The notes beneath the pieces are model-generated. The model did no database searches and had not been told where the DNA came from. It was given only the letters and a program-made list of their open reading frames with translations. This document shows, in pieces, positions 16,755-25,014 of a stretch of 64,000 nucleotides of DNA (position 1 is its first letter; every line of letters starts with the position of its first letter). This DNA is from Bacillus sp. B1-b2. GTDB lineage: Bacteria; Bacillota; Bacilli; Bacillales; Cytobacillaceae. Position numbers and translations under genes: made by a program. The stretch is from the NCBI RefSeq assembly GCF_009183415.1, contig NZ_WEHU01000014.1, forward strand, positions 1 to 64,000, read 5' to 3'.

Positions 16755-17462
16755 TCAAGCCTCATCTGTTGGAATGCGGTAGTTTGGGTTAGATTGATTC
16801 CACCCACCACCTTCTTCAACGCTACTATTAATACTTGAATCACCATCACCATCTACCCATATTTCACGGCCATCAGGAAGAGTTCGCCAATGAGGTTCTA
16901 CTGAATGTGAATTAGGGTTCTCTGCTTGAACATAATCTATATTCTCTTCTACGACTAATTTATTGGTTGAATCTGCAGTAAGATTGCTGTTAGTATCTAA
17001 TCCACCCTCATTACCATTAATATCAACAATATCAGCTGCATCTAAAACAGATACACCAAGAGTAGCAATAAGTGCTGTTTTACCTAAGTGTTTCGCACCT
17101 TCTAAAGCACGGTTAGAATCTCCATCTATTAGCCCACCAGCTACGTCTCCAATATTACTAACTGTAGTGGAGATACCATGACCAACAGCCTTAGCTGTAT
17201 TTCCAATTCCTTCTCCTAAATCGTCAAATCCTTGATCTACTTTTTGATTGTCTTTCGTAATTAGTCCACTACCTACATTCCAAACGCCCTCTGCTACATT
17301 ACCAATCTGTTTACCAGCGAATTCAGTAGAATGTTTAACACCATCTCCAACATCTTTAATAAACTCTGAATTAGTTAGTTCGCCTACACCTTTTATAAGC
17401 CCACCTGTTACATTTCCAACTAACCAACCAGCGCCTTCTCCTAGTCCTTTTAAGAATCCCAT
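16755..17462 (-). CDS. Glycine-zipper-rich hypothetical protein
   Basis: A 235-residue protein with no family I can name. Residues 1-140 are dominated by repeated G-x3-G patterns in amphipathic segments (for example GEGAGWLVGNVTGG and VGHGISTTVSNIGDVAGG), as in glycine-zipper membrane-active proteins and in the middle part of the LXG toxins nearby. The C-terminal 60 residues are polar, with a conserved-looking motif: HWRTLPDGREIWVDGDGD, then GGGWNQSNPNYR. There is no signal peptide. It stands alone with its own terminator at the edge of the toxin island and could be an effector, a pore former or a phage-type structural protein. The function is unknown. Confidence 0.7.
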   Translation of the reverse strand: MGFLKGLGEGAGWLVGNVTGGLIKGVGELTNSEFIKDVGDGVKHSTEFAGKQIGNVAEGVWNVGSGLITKDNQKVDQGFDDLGEGIGNTAKAVGHGISTTVSNIGDVAGGLIDGDSNRALEGAKHLGKTALIATLGVSVLDAADIVDINGNEGGLDTNSNLTADSTNKLVVEENIDYVQAENPNSHSVEPHWRTLPDGREIWVDGDGDSSINSSVEEGGGWNQSNPNYRIPTDEA

Positions 17463-17741
17463 TATTTATGCCACCTTGTTTTATGTTTTATAGGTCTATA
17501 TTACCGTATTGAATGATTATAGACTATTGTTTTTTCCAGTTTTTATTATTATGTTACAAATAATGGGTTGGTATTGAGTCAAAAGATGTAAATGAGTTAC
17601 TAGTAGAATTAATTAATTAATGTATAAACTTACATGTATTCGAGGATAAGAATGACTTTATTCAGTATATTCAACCCCAATTACACAACTTTAACCGACT
17701 AACAACAAGTTAATATTTTCATGAAATATAGGGAAGGGAAA
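17463..17741. other. AT-rich spacer without a gene
   Basis: Nothing coding is seen. It lies between the start of the glycine-rich gene (minus strand) and a decayed minus-strand gene, so it should contain the promoter of the former. Confidence 0.3.
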
Positions 17742-18040
17742 TTACTTGATGTTGATTTCTTTTCTCCCAAGTGACTGGGCTTTTGAAATCATTCGCTTGA
17801 AGGTAGAGCGACTAATAGCAAATTGATCTTGTTCATGCGTCGCTTTTGTAGTAGCTATTTTGGCATTGCTAACGCCAACTACACTTGAAAAGAAACGGAT
17901 AAGTCTTTTTAGCCCACAAGTTCTGACTTCGTAAATTTAGATTTTACATCAACCATCCATTGCTCGATCTGATTATTAAAGTCTCGAATGTCCTTAAATT
18001 GTGATAAATGTTTAAAAGACTTAATGTTACATAGCTGCAT
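17742..18040 (-). pseudogene. Decayed helix-turn-helix protein gene, copy 1
   Basis: Reading the minus strand from ATG 18040 behind a GGAGGTTG site gives a start like LSQFKDIRDFNNQIEQWMVD that stops at TAA after TKSELVG. The homologous frame resumes one base away as KRLIRFFSSVVGVSNAKIA and continues to ISRSTFKRMISKAQSLG before a stop. The continuation resembles the winged-helix part of a Bacillus-type cytosolic protein also found, longer, at 30397-31143. A one-base loss (GGCTAAAA where GGCTTAAAA is expected) explains the break, and the C-terminal half is missing. It lies just upstream of LXG locus 1, as copy 2 lies upstream of locus 2. Confidence 0.7.
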
Positions 18041-18193
18041 AACTAATCAACCTCCAAATTTAATATACTTACAGGGGAAAAGATGTAATAAGACATATTG
18101 TCAAATTCAAGGATAACCATTTCTTCATCGAAAATTAGATATTTCCATCTACTTATAGAGGCTGTGTCCATTGAATTTAGATAATTTTTACCA

Positions 18194-18221
18194 TACAATT
18201 TCCAATTCATTCATTTATAAT
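18194..18221 (+). promoter_or_regulatory. Promoter of LXG locus 1
   Basis: TACAAT (18194-18199), a 16-base spacer and TATAAT (18216-18221) lie about 35 bases before the first gene of the locus. The whole segment, about 60 bases, is almost identical in front of LXG locus 2, which supports it as a functional promoter. Confidence 0.6.
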
Positions 18222-18254
18222 GACATATATACGAAAGAATGAAGAGGAGAGGAA

Positions 18255-18987
18255 GTGAGAGATTTGAATCATAAAAAGCAGTTAAAAACACTCGCTTTAG
18301 AGAAAATAACACAAATAATGGATTCATTATCAAATGAATCAAAGGTTAGATACCATGTGGCAATCAAAGAGTTTGCTGAATTATATCTGGAGGATGAGGT
18401 TGTCTTTCAAGAACTTTATTATGCGTATAAGGAGGGGCTCTCTTCCTACACTATCCCAAGCACAGAGGGAGAAGTGATTTATTATAGAAGGGAAGAAGGA
18501 GAGCATGGAATTCAGTTTGAAAAAAAAATACTTCCGACTACAAGAAGAGCCTTTCTTCCACCTTGTTACGTCCTCCATTGAAATCATGCGAGAAATGTTA
18601 CCACTAGGAACGGTTGTGGAACTAAATCCACGCCACTTTCTTCCAGAACAGTCTACTTCTTCTCCGACCAAAGTGGTTATCACCGAGCGTTATATTGTCC
18701 CAACAGGTTATCAAACGTATTTTCCATATGGTGGGGTGATTTATCCTGTAGGAGAGCTCAAGAAAGATGCGACTATTTATTTTACCGAGCCGCTGATTAC
18801 GAATGTGGTCCATACAGGGTATAGAGATGAAATGGAAGAAGCATTTGAATTGCTGATCAAGGAAGATTTACTAGTAAAAGAGAATAGAAGATCCATCGAA
18901 TTTTCCACAGAAGACATGAAAGGTCTTCAATCAGAAATGGAAGCGAAGGAAGGGCTGGTGAAAGATAATGGCACTCTATACATCTAA
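18255..18987 (+). pseudogene. DUF4176-like LXG-operon gene, copy 1, frameshifted
   Basis: The frame starts at GTG 18255 behind GAGGAGAGGA and codes an acidic helical N-terminal part that ends prematurely at 18581. The homologous frame resumes as 18505-18987 and contains LPLGTVVELNPR and YFPYGGVIYPVGE, the DUF4176 pattern typical of genes in front of LXG toxins. Compared with copy 2, a run of nine A (18520-18528) replaces eight, and a second A is lost near 18950. The second change removes the normal stop that overlaps the next ATG. The product would probably act in secretion or assembly of the LXG effector. It is inactive here unless the A-run slips. Confidence 0.75.
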
Positions 18988-19177
18988 CTTTTCTTATGGA
19001 ATGGTTTCCGATATTGTTTCCTCTCTGGAGGATGCCAAACACGAAATAAAGGAAAATTTTGACCAAATGGACTTGGAAAATGCTTCTGTACAAGAAGAAA
19101 TGAGTGAAAAAGTAGAAAGTATGATTTCGGAGATTAATCAACTCATTTTCAGCATTCAATCGGTTCATTTTAGATAG
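18968..19177 (+). CDS. Small helical LXG-associated protein (Lap-like), copy 1
   Basis: A 69-residue, nearly all-helical acidic protein (SLEDAKHEIKENFDQMDLEN, then EKVESMISEINQLI), the size and composition of the WXG100-like partners encoded before LXG toxins. Such partners bind the LXG helical domain and target it to the type VII secretion system. The copy at 32367-32576 differs by only a few residues (Asn/Ser at 7, Ser/Phe at 18, Ala/Val at 23, Phe/Ser at 62). The role is inferred from position and shape. Confidence 0.72.
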   Translation: MALYTSNFSYGMVSDIVSSLEDAKHEIKENFDQMDLENASVQEEMSEKVESMISEINQLIFSIQSVHFR

Positions 19178-19203
19178 AAAAATAGGTAGAGAGGAGTTTA
19201 CAA

Positions 19204-19512
19204 TTGGGAACAACAAAAATAAAGATGGATGTTCACGATTTACAAGCCACTTTACAAAAACTAGAATCCAGTATGGATGAGTTTCGGAGTTATACAGACA
19301 GCTTTCGTTCTGGTACGAGAGACCAGTTAAAGAGTTTCAGCTCTGATTTTATCGAAAAAATAGATGCGGTTCTAGATAATATGAATGACGATATTAATAG
19401 TGATTTACTAAAGGATTTAGAGGATATTCATAGAGCTGGTAAGAAGATACTAGATGAAATGAAACAGGCAGATGAAGAGGTCGGAGAGATGATTCGGAGT
19501 GGTCCGTCATGA
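19204..19512 (+). CDS. WXG100-like LXG partner (DUF5344-like), copy 1
   Basis: A 102-residue helical hairpin protein starting at TTG 19204 behind GAGAGGAG. Heptad-like patterning (LQATLQKLESSMDEF, then EKIDAVLDNMNDDINSDLL) fits the second small partner usually found before LXG effectors. Its end overlaps the toxin ATG by four bases (19509-19512), so production of partner and toxin is coupled. The copy in locus 2 (32600-32908) is about 93 percent identical by eye. Confidence 0.75.
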   Translation: MGTTKIKMDVHDLQATLQKLESSMDEFRSYTDSFRSGTRDQLKSFSSDFIEKIDAVLDNMNDDINSDLLKDLEDIHRAGKKILDEMKQADEEVGEMIRSGPS

Positions 19513-21340
19513 AAAGGGATATACAAATAAATTACGGTGTCCTAGATCAGATTATCGAACAGCTGCATACATACAAGAATGCCCTACACCAAATGGAGCA
19601 ATCCTTAACGTCTATCGCCGTGTATGTAGAGAATAATGAAGGAAAGAGTCTGGATGCTTGGGATGACCGGATGCAACAGTCGAAGAAGCATATCAAAAGC
19701 TATGAAAATCAGATAGATGATCTTCTGAATTTATTTGAGAACTATGTGAGTGATTCTACTACTTATATTAGCCCCCTTTCTAGAAACAGTATGATGCGAG
19801 TAAATCGGAATGATATATGGTGGAATCTTTCGCAGATGGAATCAGGTTTAAATAATCATCTATATCGTGTAACAATGGAAACAAATAAGTCCCCGAGTTT
19901 TTTATTCAGTATGTTTGACGATGTGACGCCAGAAGAAAAGGAAAGAAGTAGATATAATAAACAACAGATTGAAGGCATACGAGGGGATCTGAAATCTAGT
20001 AAGAGAATACTAGAGAAGAAAATGGAAGACTTATGGGATCTTTATGATTCGAAAGTAAAGAAGTTTGAAAACGTAGATGATGACTATGCCAGTAAAGCTA
20101 ATGTCGTCAAAAAGTCCTATACAAGTTTCTTAGAAGGAATTGGGGATGTTGTTTCGGGAACGGCTGAAGGAGCTTGGAATTTCGTAAAAGGGCTGGGGTA
20201 GCGATTTATGAAATAGCAGAAGGGCTCATTAGCCTAGTGGTAGATGCAGGAATCATTGCCGTATCAGGAATTATTCCAGACTCCGTAGAACCAGCATTTA
20301 TTAAAAATGCTTCCACTACCAGAATAGAAACCTTTAACGAAACGCTCGAACAGATCATAGATGACCCCATCCTCGTCCTGGAATCCGTAGCTCAATCCAT
20401 ATCAGACACGGCAGAAAAAGATGGGATTATGTATGTAGCTGGAGGGGCAGCAACTTCTCTGATTCCGTATGTAGGGCAGACGAAATATCTTAAACTATTA
20501 AAAGTAGATAAAGGCAACCCTATCAAATCGAATGGAGTATCCCCGTCCATTGCGATAAAAACAAAAGAACTTGTTCAAAACAATAAAGTGTTTGAAGGAA
20601 TCAAGAGAGAAACGGTAGAATGGTATAGAGACGTAAAATATAGCGGAACCAAAATGGTTCAAGAAGTGAATCAATTCCTTGGTAGAACTCTATTTCCTAA
20701 CCAAAACCTTCAAGTAAGTATGGCGAATCAAGTGCCGATTAATGTGTTAAGTAGGTTGGCGGTGGAGGATCGGATTGATTTGGTTGTTTATCGGTTTGAT
20801 GGGAAGGTTACAAAGAAGACGGGGAATACTGTAAGTGATTATATTAATGATATAATTGTGAACGGAAAAGTAGATGCTGTTAGGGTGAATAAGCTTAAAA
20901 ATGCTATACAGAATAATACTTTTAGTGTAGATGAGCTGTCTGAGGTTAGAAAAAAGATGTCTGAATTAGGCATTACTAAAGAATATGAAGAAGCATTAAT
21001 TAAAATGGATTTTGGTAAGTATCTCAGAGGACTAATAGGTGAGCCACCTATTGATATGATAAATCCACATGCACATCATATTCTATTTAAAAAAGGTCTA
21101 GGTCCGAAGCAGCAAGAGTTGGTTCGAGAAGGCCAGGAAATATTAAAAAGGTATGGGATAGATCCAATAATTGGGGAAGAAAACCTTGTCTGGGCACCAA
21201 ATGCCGTAGTAGGACAACATAGTCTTGATGCTTTAGAGTTAGTAGTTAATCGATTAAAAGCTATTGAAGAAATGGGTGGTGACTTTGATGATATTGTTGA
21301 AGCGCTTGAAGATTTAGGAGACATAGCTAGTACAAGGTAG
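19509..21340 (+). pseudogene. LXG polymorphic toxin with AHH nuclease domain, copy 1, frameshifted
   Basis: Two overlapping frames (19509-20201 and 20174-21340) together match a single LXG toxin like the intact one at 32905. Residues 1-200 form the helical LXG secretion domain; a glycine-zipper middle part follows (SGTAEGAWNFVKGLG). Locus 2 has five G (33591-33595) where this copy has four (20195-20198), which creates the TAG at 20199. The C-terminal module after the shared GRTLFPNQ/YRFDGK region contains NPHAHHILFKKG (AHH at 21071-21079) and QHSLDALE, typical of AHH nucleases of the HNH/Endo VII superfamily. The downstream frame has no good start, so secretion of the nuclease looks abolished unless the G-run is misread or is a sequencing error. 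Confidence 0.82.
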
Positions 21341-21366
21341 CAGGAATATAGGAGGTATGTAATATT

Positions 21367-21876
21367 ATGGAGGAAAAAAGTCTAAATAAAACTATAAGAA
21401 ATGCTATTAAGGCTGGTGATACTAACGAAGTAAAGCGATTAATAGGCGATAATCCAGAATCTTTACATTCAATGACACCATTTGGTACTTGGTTACATGT
21501 TGCAGCAAAAAAAGGACATTTTGGAATAGTAGAATATCTAATCCATAAAGGAATTGATGTTAATACAAAAGGTGATATATTTGACGCTTCTCCTTTAAGA
21601 GTGGCTGCTGGAGCGGGGCACTTGGAGATAGTAAAGTATTTAATAGAGAATGGTGCAGAAATAGATGTAAGCTTAGCAAAAAGAAATCCATTATTTGGAG
21701 CAATTTATGGCGGGCATAAAGAAGTAGCGGAGTTTCTAGTTGAAAAAGGAATAGATATTTCAATTAGATATAATGGAGAGAATATTAAGAATGTGGATGC
21801 ATATGAATACGCTAGACAATTTGGACAAACAGAAATCGCTGAATATTTAAAACAGAAGATGGAGGAAAAACAATAA
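21367..21876 (+). CDS. Ankyrin-repeat immunity protein
   Basis: A 169-residue protein with about four ankyrin repeats (GTWLHVAAKKGHFGIVEYLI, SPLRVAAGAGHLEIVKYLI, NPLFGAIYGGHKEVAEFLV and a degenerate last one). No signal peptide, so it is cytoplasmic. It begins 26 bases after the AHH toxin frame with a good AGGAGG site. Ankyrin proteins are common immunity proteins next to polymorphic nuclease toxins, so it most likely neutralises the AHH module. The intact state of the immunity gene beside a broken toxin fits retention for defence against siblings. Confidence 0.8.
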   Translation: MEEKSLNKTIRNAIKAGDTNEVKRLIGDNPESLHSMTPFGTWLHVAAKKGHFGIVEYLIHKGIDVNTKGDIFDASPLRVAAGAGHLEIVKYLIENGAEIDVSLAKRNPLFGAIYGGHKEVAEFLVEKGIDISIRYNGENIKNVDAYEYARQFGQTEIAEYLKQKMEEKQ

Positions 21877-21961
21877 AAAGTCATTAAAGACTAGTAGGCT
21901 GAAATTTTAAGATTGATATGTTCAGCAGATTAGAAATGAGATTATAAATAGTATCATTAAT

Positions 21962-22005
21962 TAAGCACTTGATTGCATTTTTAGGCAACAAGTGCTTTTG
22001 TTTTT
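21962..22005 (+). terminator. Terminator closing the AHH/ankyrin module
   Basis: AAGCACTTG and CAAGTGCTT pair and are followed by TTGTTTTT. A nearly identical hairpin (AAGCACTTGATcGCATTT...AAGTGCTTTTTT) ends the toxin/immunity module of locus 2 at 35323-35362, so the terminator belongs to the duplicated unit. Confidence 0.8.
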
Positions 22006-22007
22006 GA

Positions 22008-22194
22008 TGGAATAGAGACGTAAAATATAGCGGAAACAAAATGGTTCAAGAAGTGAATTACTTCCTTGGTAGAACCTTATTTCCTAACCAAAACCTTCAA
22101 GTAAGTATGGCGAATCAAGTGCCGATTAATGTGTTAAGTAGGTCGGCGATGGAGGATCGGATTGATTCGGTTGTTTATCGGTTTGATGGGAAGG
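22008..22194 (+). repeat. 187-bp copy of the pre-toxin segment of the LXG genes
   Basis: This segment repeats 20621-20807 and the matching part of locus 2 (up to 34204), with only scattered changes. It starts at TGG-ATAGAGACG and ends at GATGGGAAGG, exactly where the three toxin C-termini diverge. It has no promoter or start signal in front and is the homology arm that would let the downstream orphan module replace the AHH module. Confidence 0.88.
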
Positions 22195-22665
22195 GTGAGA
22201 GTAAAGAAATAGGGAATGTTACTAAGGGTATAGATAATGCTAAAGATATACCGAAATTAACTGTTGATGATATACCAACTGCAAAGAGTGGGAATTTTAA
22301 TAAATTCTTCAATTCCCTTACAAGTAGGGAAAGATAAAAAGATTAGAAAGAAAATTGAACGTCAACTTAGAGAACCTGGAGGTTTACATGAGTGGCACTT
22401 AGTCTCAAGGGCTCCGCAATTTAAGTATTGGAATATTGGTGCTGAAGAGATTAAAGATTTAAGAACAGTTATATCCGATATCAAATTTGTCAATCCATAT
22501 GGTGTTCATGGAGGGTTAGGCTCAACTAAAGCACATAATGGATTGTTAGCAATAATAGATACTTCTAGCGACTATAATACATTTGTTAGACGACTTAATA
22601 ATTGGGCTAATTATAGATTAGAGGGTGGAGTTTCGTCTTTACCACAAGGTCTAAGATTAAAGTAG
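22195..22665 (+). pseudogene. Orphan LXG toxin C-terminal module, frameshifted
   Basis: The frame continues from the repeated pre-toxin segment (YRFDGKGESKEIGNV) and ends at 22337. The rest of the toxin domain continues in another phase up to 22665, with GLHEWHLVSRAPQF, NPYGVHGGLGSTKAHNGL and NWANYRLEGG. I recall similar HEW/HGG-containing C-termini from Bacillus LXG proteins but cannot name the family. The phase change lies in the GTAGGGAAAGATAAAAAG stretch near 22325-22340. With no start signal this is a displaced, silent cassette. It is followed by its own immunity gene. Confidence 0.72.
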
Positions 22666-22677
22666 GGGGATACTATA

Positions 22678-23052
22678 ATGGAAAAACAAGGATGGGTTTC
22701 AATTTGGTTAGGGAATATTAACGATGGGGACTCAATAGGAGAGTATGTTGATTTAACGTATGATGAGGATGGCGAGTCTGTCCCATCCCAATTCTTTATT
22801 GATTTTAATATTGATATGGATGAAACAGATGAGGATACTATAGAAAAAGCGGTCTATAAGAATAGTAGTAGTGATATTTCAGTACTATTAGATGGGTGTT
22901 CGTATGAAGAAATTGTCATCCCAAAAATCCAGAAAAGTATAAACCTAAAGAAATCATATAATGCAGTAATTTTAATATATAATTTTGAATATAAAAATGA
23001 AATTAGTTCAACAGGTGCTTTTGATTTTATTGCTGCTACAAATTATGAATAA
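22678..23052 (+). CDS. Imm22-like immunity protein
   Basis: A 124-residue acidic cytoplasmic protein starting VSIWLGNINDGDSIGEYVDL and continuing with a run of Asp/Glu-rich segments (DFNIDMDETDEDT). The VSIWLG opening, EYV segment and the size match the immunity 22 family. It starts behind AGGGGG, 12 bases after the orphan toxin stop, and probably protects against that toxin. Unlike its toxin it is intact. The family call is from memory of the pattern. Confidence 0.65.
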   Translation: MEKQGWVSIWLGNINDGDSIGEYVDLTYDEDGESVPSQFFIDFNIDMDETDEDTIEKAVYKNSSSDISVLLDGCSYEEIVIPKIQKSINLKKSYNAVILIYNFEYKNEISSTGAFDFIAATNYE

Positions 23053-23088
23053 GAGAAATTTTAAAGGGATGGAGAATTGATTTAGTTG

Positions 23089-23546
23089 ATGGTTAATTCA
23101 GAAATTACATATCTGGTAGGGTTGCTTTATAATACAGATAAGAATATTTTAATCAGCCAGTTAAAAAAAAAGTAGATAATTCACTAATACTCCATTACTT
23201 TGCTGCAAATTGTAATTGGAATAGTGGGTTTGATGTACCAACAGTCATCTTAGACAATGAGGCTTGTGATTTAGGGACAGGTTTACTAATGTTCCATTAT
23301 GCAGACGGCTATCGTTTGTTAGAGAGTTCAGATGAAATTTCAAGTTCTTCATTAGAGGAATGGAAAGTTTTTTTGAGAAAGATTTATAATAAACTATTAA
23401 GCTTAGACTTTAAATCACAAGACATTTCCTTTGACCCTGAATTAACAAAAATTCAAAAGTATAAGTTAAAAAAGAATAATCCAGACCTTCCTGATGTTTT
23501 AATTAGTAAGTCTCCTGGCAAAGAGATTGATATACCTAAGATATGA
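23089..23546 (+). pseudogene. DUF4274-like protein gene, frameshifted
   Basis: A short frame from ATG 23089 (MVNSEITYLVGLLYNTDKN) ends at a TAG just after nine A (23163-23171). The continuation, one phase over, reads LHYFAANCNWNSGFDVPTVI, the DUF4274 pattern, then a Leu-rich C-terminus ending at 23546. DUF4274 proteins are often found in immunity gene strings beside polymorphic toxins. No toxin precedes it here, so it looks like the remaining half of another module. Confidence 0.65.
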
Positions 23547-23557
23547 TGTGATTTATT

Positions 23558-23597
23558 AGAAACCTTGATTGGCAAAAATATTTCAAGGTTTCTTTTT
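23558..23597 (+). terminator. Terminator after the orphan module string
   Basis: GAAACCTTGA and TCAAGGTTTC pair across a 13-base loop, followed by TTTTTT. Confidence 0.85.
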
Positions 23598-24120
23598 TGT
23601 GTGGGCTACCTAATGCCGAATAAGCGACTTATTATTTTCAGAGTGGAGATAAGCCTTGTAAGCCATATATAACGTTTTAACAAATTATAAAGTACGTACA
23701 ACACCTATAAAACATATGCCCTATTTAATGTATTCTAGCTCTTAGAAGTAATCACAAAACCATCAGTTACCATCATCTATATTCTCAAATACAATACCTT
23801 TGTTTTCTCCCTGCCTTTTAAATTTATTTTTGCAACTTTTACGTACAACAGACGATTATTTTAACGAGAGGAATACTCCACCTCGATTTACTTCAATTTT
23901 TGAAATTTCCTCGGGAATAAAGTTCCTGCAAACTCTAACAAACCATCCTAACAGTACTACTAATCAAAAGCCATTTTGTTTTTTAGAATTTCCTCATTTC
24001 ATCTAATCTTGCGATTTTAAATCTAAACAACAGGAATGTCGTAGCTTCCAACGGCTAAATACCCAGGTACGGTTCTAAGTGACCTGTAATGGGAACAAGA
24101 TTATGATCAATTCTATTACA
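23598..24120. other. Intergenic stretch without a supported gene
   Basis: About 520 bases between the toxin island string and the sigma factor gene on the minus strand. An open frame at 23800-24006 has no domain and no ribosome binding site. Some minus-strand fragments are interrupted by several stops and I cannot assign them. Most likely decayed DNA. Confidence 0.35.
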
Positions 24121-25014
24121 CTATTTATATTTTGTATGAACAGGTAATTTCTCTGGATTCATGGTTATATAAATCTCGTTAATTTTTTCATGACTAATGT
24201 AAAAACTAATGACACTATGAAACGTTCCATTCATGTAAAAGATGATTGCTGGTTGATAGTTGATATTTTCCATCTCGAAATAAAAGTCTTCTGGCGCTTT
24301 TTTTATGATTCCGTATAATAGAGCCAGAACATTAGTAGCGGATACAATTGGGCGTAGGGAAGCGGTGACTTTCCCACCACCATCGGAATATAGGGTGACA
24401 TTATTTGAAATAAGTTCTAATAATGTTTCTGTATTTTCAATTTGGAATGCTACAATAAAGCTATCAATGATTGACTTATTTTTCTCATAGTTTAGACTTT
24501 CACCTTTTATAACGGACATCTTATGTTTAGCCCTACTAAAAATTTTCCTACAGTTATCTTCTTTTTTTTCTATGATATTAGCAATATCTGAGTATGAGAA
24601 ATTCAACACTTCTCTTAAAAGGAGGACAACTCGCTCATCTGCTACTAAATGTTCCATCATACGGAGATAGGCAATACTCAAACCTTCTTTTTGAATTACC
24701 AATTCACTTGGATCTAAGTCATGTATCTTCTCTAGTAATAGAGGTGCTGGATTCCATGGACCCACATATTGTTCTCGCTTATACCGTGCAGACTTTAATA
24801 AATCAAGACAGAGGTTTGTCATTATTTTGCATAGATATGCTTTTTTATTTATTATTTTCTCTTCGTTTATTTGGAATGCTTTAAGAAATGTTTCTTGGAT
24901 CATGTCTTCCGTTTCTGTTACGGAGCCTAACATTCGATATCCTAATGAAAATAACAATGGTTTATATAGTTGGTAGTCCTCTTTCGTAATATGCAAGGTT
25001 TTACCTCTTTTCAT
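24121..25014 (-). CDS. ECF41-type RNA polymerase sigma factor (SigJ-like)
   Basis: A 297-residue sigma factor with region 2 (LLFSLGYRMLGSVTETEDMIQ split over residues about 20-45), region 4 (ADERVVLLLREVLNFSYSDIA) and a long C-terminal SnoaL-like extension. The extension carries the ECF41 hallmarks: VGPWNPAPL in the linker, YSDGGGKV in the NTF2-like part and the terminal NPEKL. In ECF41 factors the extension replaces a separate anti-sigma factor. The gene overlaps the upstream oxidoreductase by 14 bases. A match to the ECF41 promoter consensus (TGTCACA / CGTC) lies before that oxidoreductase, so the operon is predicted to be autoregulated. Confidence 0.9.
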   Translation of the reverse strand: MKRGKTLHITKEDYQLYKPLLFSLGYRMLGSVTETEDMIQETFLKAFQINEEKIINKKAYLCKIMTNLCLDLLKSARYKREQYVGPWNPAPLLLEKIHDLDPSELVIQKEGLSIAYLRMMEHLVADERVVLLLREVLNFSYSDIANIIEKKEDNCRKIFSRAKHKMSVIKGESLNYEKNKSIIDSFIVAFQIENTETLLELISNNVTLYSDGGGKVTASLRPIVSATNVLALLYGIIKKAPEDFYFEMENINYQPAIIFYMNGTFHSVISFYISHEKINEIYITMNPEKLPVHTKYK

